Shown here piece by piece: positions 59,945 to 64,000 of a DNA stretch of 64,000 nucleotides. Numbering within the stretch: the first letter of the stretch is position 1; each line of letters starts with the position of its first letter. Location of the stretch: assembly GCF_024345795.1 (NCBI RefSeq), contig NZ_JAGQBU010000004.1:1-64000 (forward strand), written 5' to 3'. The notes under the pieces were generated by a model. It was given only the letters and a program-made list of their open reading frames with translations. It did not search any database and had not been told where the DNA came from. The translations under genes and the position numbers were made by a program. Origin of the DNA: Synechococcus sp. J7-Johnson. GTDB taxonomy: Bacteria; Cyanobacteriota; Cyanobacteriia; PCC-6307; Cyanobiaceae.

Positions 59945-60463
59945 ATGCGCGATGCCATCACCGGTCTGATCGGCCGGTATGACCAGCTGGGGCGCTATCT
60001 CGATCGTGATGCGATCGAGAGCATCGCCACCTACCACTCCCAGGCTGAAGTCAGGCTGGCAGCGGTGGAACTGATCAATCGGGAAGCGACGGAGATCGTC
60101 CGCGATGCCAGTCGTCGCCTGTTCGAGCAGGACCCGGAACTGCTGCTCCCTGGCGGCAACGCTTACACCACCCGCCGGCTGTCTGCCTGCCTGCGGGATA
60201 TGGACTATTTCCTGCGCTACGCCAGTTACGCGCTCGTGGCAGGCGACCCCACCATCCTCAACGAGCGCGTTCTCAATGGCCTCGACGACACCTACAAGAG
60301 CCTGGGGGTCCCCACCGGTCCCACAGTGCGAAGCATCGTGCTGTTAGGCGAAGTGCTGGCAGAGCGGCTGTCGGAAGCTGGCCTTGAGCCAGGGAATCTG
60401 ATCAGCGCTCCGTTCGAGCACATGGCCCGCGGTCTGGCCGACACCAATCTGAGGGCCAGCTGA
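59945..60463 (+). CDS. apcF: Allophycocyanin beta-18-type subunit ApcF
   Basis: A 172-aa phycobiliprotein: 'LIGRYDQLGRYLDRDAIESI', 'ELLLPGGNAYTTRRLSACLR' (chromophore Cys82), 'DMDYFLRYASYALVAGDPTI', 'TYKSLGVPTGPTVRSIVLLG'. Length and the extended C-terminus 'PFEHMARGLADTNLRAS' distinguish ApcF from the 161-aa ApcB. ApcF is a terminal-emitter-associated subunit of the phycobilisome core. It proves a phycobilisome antenna. Likely promoter elements lie in the ~250-bp gap to glnA (e.g. TGCTAG at ~59908), weakly supported. Confidence 0.92.
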   Translation: MRDAITGLIGRYDQLGRYLDRDAIESIATYHSQAEVRLAAVELINREATEIVRDASRRLFEQDPELLLPGGNAYTTRRLSACLRDMDYFLRYASYALVAGDPTILNERVLNGLDDTYKSLGVPTGPTVRSIVLLGEVLAERLSEAGLEPGNLISAPFEHMARGLADTNLRAS

Positions 60464-60521
60464 GGGCCGTTGGCTCACTGCTTAGGCTGATGTTCATCGA
60501 TCCTTAGTTGCGCCGCAGGTC

Positions 60522-61730
60522 TTGGTCACCCTGTCTTCCTCTCCATCCATCTCCACGGCGGCCGCCGTGAGTGATCGCCATCGCCTGAATCTGGGGCCGA
60601 TCGCCACTCCCGACCGGCTTCTGCTCGGTCCAGGGCCGTCCAACGCCCACCCCACGGTGCTGCAGGCCCTAGCCCGCACCCCGATCGGCCACCTCGATCC
60701 CCTCTACATCGAACTGATGGGAGAGGTGCAGGATCTGCTGCGCTACGCATGGCAGACAGAGAACCGCCTCACCATTCCCATGAGCGGCACGGGCAGCGCG
60801 GCCATGGAGGCCACCCTGGCCAACACGGTGGAGCCAGGCGACAAGGTGCTGGTGGCGGTGAAGGGCTACTTCGGCCTGCGCCTCGTCGACATGGCCGAAC
60901 GCTACCGGGCCGAAGTGGTCACGATCGAGCGGCCCTGGGGCGAAGCCTTCACGCTCGAGGAGATCGAGCAGGCCCTGGTCAGCCACCGTCCGGCGATCCT
61001 GGCGATGGTTCATGCCGAAACCTCCACAGGCGTCTGCCAGCCGATGGAGGGGATCGGCGAGCTCTGCCGCCGCTACGACTGCCTGCTGCTGCTCGACACG
61101 GTCACCTCTCTCGGTGCTGTGCCCGTGCACTTAGATGCCTGGGGTGTGGACCTCGCCTACAGCTGCAGCCAGAAAGGCCTGAGCTGCCCTCCAGGCCTCG
61201 GCCCCTTCACCATGGGGGAGCGGGCTGAAGCCAAGCTGGCGGCCCGCACAGGCAAGGTGCCCAACTGGTATCTGGATGTCTCCCTGCTCAACCAGTACTG
61301 GGGCAGCAACCGGGTGTACCACCACACCGCCCCGGTGAACATGAACTTCGGCATGCGCGAAGCCCTGCGGCTGCTCGCCGAAGAGGGCCTTGAGAAGGCC
61401 TGGAGCCGACACCGCAGCAACGCGGAGCGCCTCTGGGAGGGCCTGGAGCGCCTTGGCCTTGAGCTGCACGTGCCTGAGCACCTGCGCCTGCCCACCCTCA
61501 CCACGGTGCGCATTCCCGAGGGCATCGATGGCAAAGCCTTCTCCCTTCACCTGCTCAACACCCACGGCATCGAGGTGGGCGGTGGCCTGGGCGCCTTGGC
61601 TGGCAAGGTCTGGCGTATCGGCCTGATGGGTTACAACAGCCAGCCGGAGAACGTCGACCTGCTGCTCAACCTGCTCGAGACGGAACTTCCCGCCTTCCGT
61701 CAGTCAGCGCCGGTCGCCTCAATCGCCTGA
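60522..61730 (+). CDS. Class V aminotransferase (alanine/serine--glyoxylate type)
   Basis: A 402-aa PLP enzyme: 'RLLLGPGPSNAHPTVLQALA', 'PMSGTGSAAMEATLANTVEP', 'LLLDTVTSLGAVPVHLDAWG' and the PLP lysine in 'CSQKGLSCPPGLGPFT' (~217). It most resembles alanine--glyoxylate or serine--glyoxylate aminotransferases, acting in photorespiratory glyoxylate removal. TTG 60522 is proposed as start; a GTG at 60567 is also possible. Convergent with tadA: the two coding ends overlap by 12 bp. Confidence 0.9.
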   Translation: MVTLSSSPSISTAAAVSDRHRLNLGPIATPDRLLLGPGPSNAHPTVLQALARTPIGHLDPLYIELMGEVQDLLRYAWQTENRLTIPMSGTGSAAMEATLANTVEPGDKVLVAVKGYFGLRLVDMAERYRAEVVTIERPWGEAFTLEEIEQALVSHRPAILAMVHAETSTGVCQPMEGIGELCRRYDCLLLLDTVTSLGAVPVHLDAWGVDLAYSCSQKGLSCPPGLGPFTMGERAEAKLAARTGKVPNWYLDVSLLNQYWGSNRVYHHTAPVNMNFGMREALRLLAEEGLEKAWSRHRSNAERLWEGLERLGLELHVPEHLRLPTLTTVRIPEGIDGKAFSLHLLNTHGIEVGGGLGALAGKVWRIGLMGYNSQPENVDLLLNLLETELPAFRQSAPVASIA

Positions 61731-62228
61731 GCTCGGCTCGATCGCCTGAGCTCGCCTCCGGCGTCTGAACCAGCTTTCCAGCAGCTCTCTGGCCTCCTGC
61801 TCCCTCACACCCGCCATCACCTCCATGTGGTGATGCGCGCTTGGGTGGGTAGCAAGGTTCAGACAGCCGCCCAGGGCTCCACGCTTGGCATCGCCAGCGG
61901 CGAAGACCACCCGTCCCATGCGGGCCTGGATCAGTGCTCCGGCGCACATGGGACAGGGCTCCAGGGTCACCAGCAGGGTGCAGGCGTTGAAACGCCAGTC
62001 GTGAATCAGGCGCGCGGCCTGGCTTAGCGCCACCAGCTCGGCATGGCCCAAGGGGTCCTGCTGGGATTGACGCCGGTTCGTTCCCCAGCCCAGAGCATGG
62101 CCAGCTCCATCGAGAACAACCGCCGCCACGGGGATCTCGCCGGCCTCGCCCGCCCGCTGCGCCATCCGCAGCAACCGCGCCATCCAGAACTGCTGGCAGC
62201 TGAGCGGCAGGGGGGCAGGGGGTCGCAT
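61719..62228 (-). CDS. tadA: tRNA adenosine(34) deaminase TadA
   Basis: A 169-aa zinc deaminase: 'EIPVAAVVLDGAGHALGWGT', catalytic 'GHAELVALSQA' (His72, Glu74), and zinc cysteines in 'LEPCPMCAGALIQARMGRVV' (~102, 105). TadA converts A34 to inosine in tRNA-Arg(ACG). ATG 62228 begins a conserved core after ~20 residues. The C-terminal tail ('RRRAQAIEPSSGD') lies in a repeated segment and overlaps the aminotransferase end by 12 bp. Confidence 0.94.
   Translation of the reverse strand: MRPPAPLPLSCQQFWMARLLRMAQRAGEAGEIPVAAVVLDGAGHALGWGTNRRQSQQDPLGHAELVALSQAARLIHDWRFNACTLLVTLEPCPMCAGALIQARMGRVVFAAGDAKRGALGGCLNLATHPSAHHHMEVMAGVREQEARELLESWFRRRRRAQAIEPSSGD
61722..61754. repeat. 14-bp direct repeat at the aminotransferase/tadA junction
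   Basis: ATCGCCTGAGCTCG occurs at 61722-61735 and again at 61741-61754, the copies 19 bp apart (start to start). The repeat covers the stop codon of the aminotransferase and the last codons of tadA and may come from a small duplication. Confidence 0.85.
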
Positions 62229-62306
62229 AGGCAGTAGGGGGAGGTTTAAGCGGCACATAGTCCACCGAGACTGACAGCCAGCCACCAGATCCAAGGTCAT
62301 CCCCGA

Positions 62307-62346
62307 ACGGCCTGCAGCTCTCGTTGACGGCCTGCAGCTCTCGTTG
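62307..62346. repeat. Perfect 20-bp tandem duplication before the PLP decarboxylase
   Basis: The 20-mer ACGGCCTGCAGCTCTCGTTG (62307-62326) is repeated immediately at 62327-62346. It lies 41 bp before the decarboxylase ATG at 62387 and 79 bp from the divergent tadA start, in the presumed promoter region. Confidence 0.97.
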
Positions 62347-62386
62347 GCGGAGCTGCCCGCCCGACTTGCTCCCGTTACACGAGACA

Positions 62387-63841
62387 ATGATTCCCCCGAC
62401 CGCCTTGCCCTTGGCCGTCACGCCACACCAGGAGCGGGCGCTCGATCCCCTGCCCTTCGCCTCACCGGGCGTCTTCGACGCAAATCTGGAGGCGTTCCTG
62501 CAGGACGCCTCCCATCAGCTCTGCCACTGGCTGGGCTCGGCTGTAAGCCGTCCGCCCCTGCCGGGCCTGAGTCTGCTGCCCGCCGTGGAGCCGGAGCTTT
62601 CGGGACTGGGAGCGCAGAGGCTGCTTGCGGATCTGCACCTGGTGATGGAGGGGGCCTACAACCCGAACCATCCAGGCGCCCTGGCCCACCTCGATCCCCC
62701 ACCTCTGAGCGCCTCGCTGGTGGGGGACCTGATCTGCGCTGGGCTCAACAACAATCTGTTGGCCGAGGAGCTCTCCCCGTCGCTCAGCCGTCTGGAGCGG
62801 AGCCTGTGCGGCTGGTTGGCCCGGCGGCTGGGCCTGGGGGAGCTGGCCGGTGGAGTGCCCGCCAGCGGCGGCAGCCTCAGCAATCTGATGGCCCTGGTCA
62901 CAGCCCGGGAAAGCCGCGGCCTGCGCGGCACCCCCGAGGCCGTTGTGCTGTGCGGCCTCGACAGCCACACGTCGCTGGAGAAGGCGGCGATGGTGATGGG
63001 CCTTCCAGGCTCTGCCCTGCACCGCCTGCCGCTCGATGACGACGGCCGCCTCCAGCCGGAACTGGTGGGCGAATGCCTGCAGACCCTCAGCGCCGCCGGC
63101 ATCCCCGTGATCGCCCTGGTGGCAACGGCTGGCACTACCGTTCGCGGGGCCGTGGATCCCCTGGTGGAACTCGCCGCCCTCTGCCGCTGCCACGACATCT
63201 GGCTGCACGTCGATGCGGCGATCGGCGGAGTGCTTGGTCTGAGTGAGCGCCACCGCCAGCGGGTCGAGGGTCTGGGGCTGGCGGATTCGATCACGATCAA
63301 TCCCCAGAAGCTGCTGGGGATCACCAAGACCTCCTCCTTGTTGCTGCTGGCTGATCCCACCGCCCTGGAGCGAAGCTTCGCCACGGGTCTGCCCTACATG
63401 GAACTCAGCCGCGAAGGGGGCCATGGTGGGGAGTGCGGCCTGCAGGGCAGCCGCAGTGCCGAGATTCTCAAGTTGTGGCTTGGCTTGCGCCAGCTGGGCC
63501 TCGATGGCATCGAGGCCGTGATCGAGGGGGCAATTCAGCGCCGCCGCCGCCTTCAGCAGCTTTTGCATGGGGCACAAGGCACCGGCGAGCTCACCCTGCT
63601 CAGTGGCCCGCTGCACCTGCTGGCCTTCCGGCCTAGCCAGCTGGATGCGGCCGGCTGCGAGCAGTGGTCGCAGCACTGCCGCCAGCAGCTGCTGGCCCAC
63701 GACCTGATGCTCTCCCGCCCCCGCTACCAGGGGAAACACCACCTCAAGGCAGTGCTGGGCAACCCCCACACCCAGGAGGAGCATCTGCAGGGGCTCGCGG
63801 CGGTGGTCAGCCAGTCGCTGCGGTCCGGGGATCTGACCTGA
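62387..63841 (+). CDS. Group II pyridoxal-dependent decarboxylase
   Basis: A 484-aa PLP enzyme: 'NPNHPGALAHLDPPPLSASL', 'GGVPASGGSLSNLMALVTAR', 'IWLHVDAAIGGVLGLSERHR' (~273), and 'ITINPQKLLGITKTSSLLLL' with the candidate PLP lysine near residue 307, preceded by Gln rather than the usual His. This family includes glutamate, aspartate and 2,4-diaminobutyrate decarboxylases; I cannot fix the substrate. ATG 62387 is chosen; an ATG at 62324 lies inside the 20-bp tandem repeat. Confidence 0.88.
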   Translation: MIPPTALPLAVTPHQERALDPLPFASPGVFDANLEAFLQDASHQLCHWLGSAVSRPPLPGLSLLPAVEPELSGLGAQRLLADLHLVMEGAYNPNHPGALAHLDPPPLSASLVGDLICAGLNNNLLAEELSPSLSRLERSLCGWLARRLGLGELAGGVPASGGSLSNLMALVTARESRGLRGTPEAVVLCGLDSHTSLEKAAMVMGLPGSALHRLPLDDDGRLQPELVGECLQTLSAAGIPVIALVATAGTTVRGAVDPLVELAALCRCHDIWLHVDAAIGGVLGLSERHRQRVEGLGLADSITINPQKLLGITKTSSLLLLADPTALERSFATGLPYMELSREGGHGGECGLQGSRSAEILKLWLGLRQLGLDGIEAVIEGAIQRRRRLQQLLHGAQGTGELTLLSGPLHLLAFRPSQLDAAGCEQWSQHCRQQLLAHDLMLSRPRYQGKHHLKAVLGNPHTQEEHLQGLAAVVSQSLRSGDLT

Positions 63842-63926
63842 AACCTCAGCCTTCGGCACTAGGCAAAATGCCATCGGTGGTGACCGGCTTTCACGTGTGA
63901 GCAGGCATCGTGGACCCACTACGACC

Positions 63927-64000
63927 ATGAGCGATCAGCAGCCTCAGGCGAACCCCCGCGGACGCTGGGTGGCGATTGTCACCGGCGCCCTGTCGATACT
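63927..64000 (+). CDS. Start of a small membrane protein gene (runs off right edge)
   Basis: An ATG at 63927 opens a frame to the window end: 24 codons, 'SDQQPQANPRGRWVAIVTGA' then 'LSI', a polar head followed by the beginning of a hydrophobic helix. It is likely a small cyanobacterial membrane protein, but too little is present to name it. Position 85 bp after the decarboxylase, same strand. Confidence 0.6.
   Translation, partial: MSDQQPQANPRGRWVAIVTGALSI

Noticed and set aside
61666-62421. 251-codon minus-strand frame overlapping tadA
   Set aside because: It is a shifted reading of tadA and its 3' repeat with low-complexity Gly/Arg/Pro content and no motif.
1-64000. tRNA, rRNA, CRISPR or transposase genes
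   Set aside because: I looked for T-arm-like GTTCGA-type motifs, evenly spaced repeats and transposase motifs on both strands and found none I could support; a dedicated scan could still reveal a tRNA.

Overview
The window is chromosomal DNA from a GC-rich, phycobilisome-containing picocyanobacterium of the Synechococcus/Cyanobium type. The evidence is a set of oxygenic-photosynthesis genes (psaK, petN, psb28, apcF, a one-helix high-light-inducible protein, thf1/psb29, a GUN4 protein), several small families found mainly in cyanobacteria (DUF2499, DUF3593, DUF1830, DUF2103, DUF3082, DUF4079) and scattered GCGATCGC (HIP1) palindromes. Genes are densely packed with many 1-11 bp overlaps. I saw no tRNA or rRNA gene, CRISPR array, insertion sequence or integrase.

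Layout. 1-1150 is a decayed left flank: an N-terminal piece of a glucosidase (minus strand) butted against a frameshifted remnant of a formate-dehydrogenase-like molybdoenzyme. 1212-3146 is a tight cassette of exported MsrA, a membrane cytochrome b and a sulfite-oxidase-fold molybdoenzyme. 3471-7060 holds DUF4079 and DM13 genes (minus), diverging from a DMT exporter, an ECF sigma factor and its membrane anti-sigma factor. 7178-14001 carries htpG, rpmB, a peroxiredoxin, mscS, csaB, an hli gene, a secreted protein, DUF2499/DUF3593 and psaK. 14111-22716 carries dxs, ilvA, scpB, a YggT protein, a secreted protein, a MazG-like protein, pyk and an FtsX/MacB-type permease. 22851-30236 is rich in protein quality control (ftsH, clpP, thf1, clpS) and includes a petN cluster.

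30430-36065 carries purK, an orphan sugar-ABC permease, recQ, aroB and a Nif11-like peptide. A long minus-strand run (36256-44093) has a DOMON-like protein, a kinase-like phosphotransferase, a lytic transglycosylase, a VIT-family transporter, an ABC-2 exporter and a lumenal pentapeptide protein. 44133-51139 is mostly plus strand: yraN, rsmA, ispE, DUF3082, pdhB, secD, secF and small membrane proteins. 51140-54702 (minus) has two tandem AI-2E permeases overlapping psb28, then mnmH. The right end carries a GUN4 gene, an anti-sigma-type kinase, small hypothetical genes, a methyltransferase, glnA, apcF, a class V aminotransferase, tadA, a PLP decarboxylase and the start of one more gene.

Themes. 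Redox repair outside the cytoplasm (MsrA plus molybdoenzyme, peroxiredoxin, DM13/DUF4079 under a possible ECF sigma factor) and photosystem maintenance (FtsH, ClpP, Thf1, ClpS, Psb28, Hli, SecDF). Cis-elements seen directly include an HLR1-like direct repeat before the hli gene, two clear intrinsic terminators, a 14-bp and a 13-bp perfect hairpin flanking DUF2103, and a 10-bp palindrome holding the start codons of two divergent genes. All functions are assigned by reading sequence; no database search was run.
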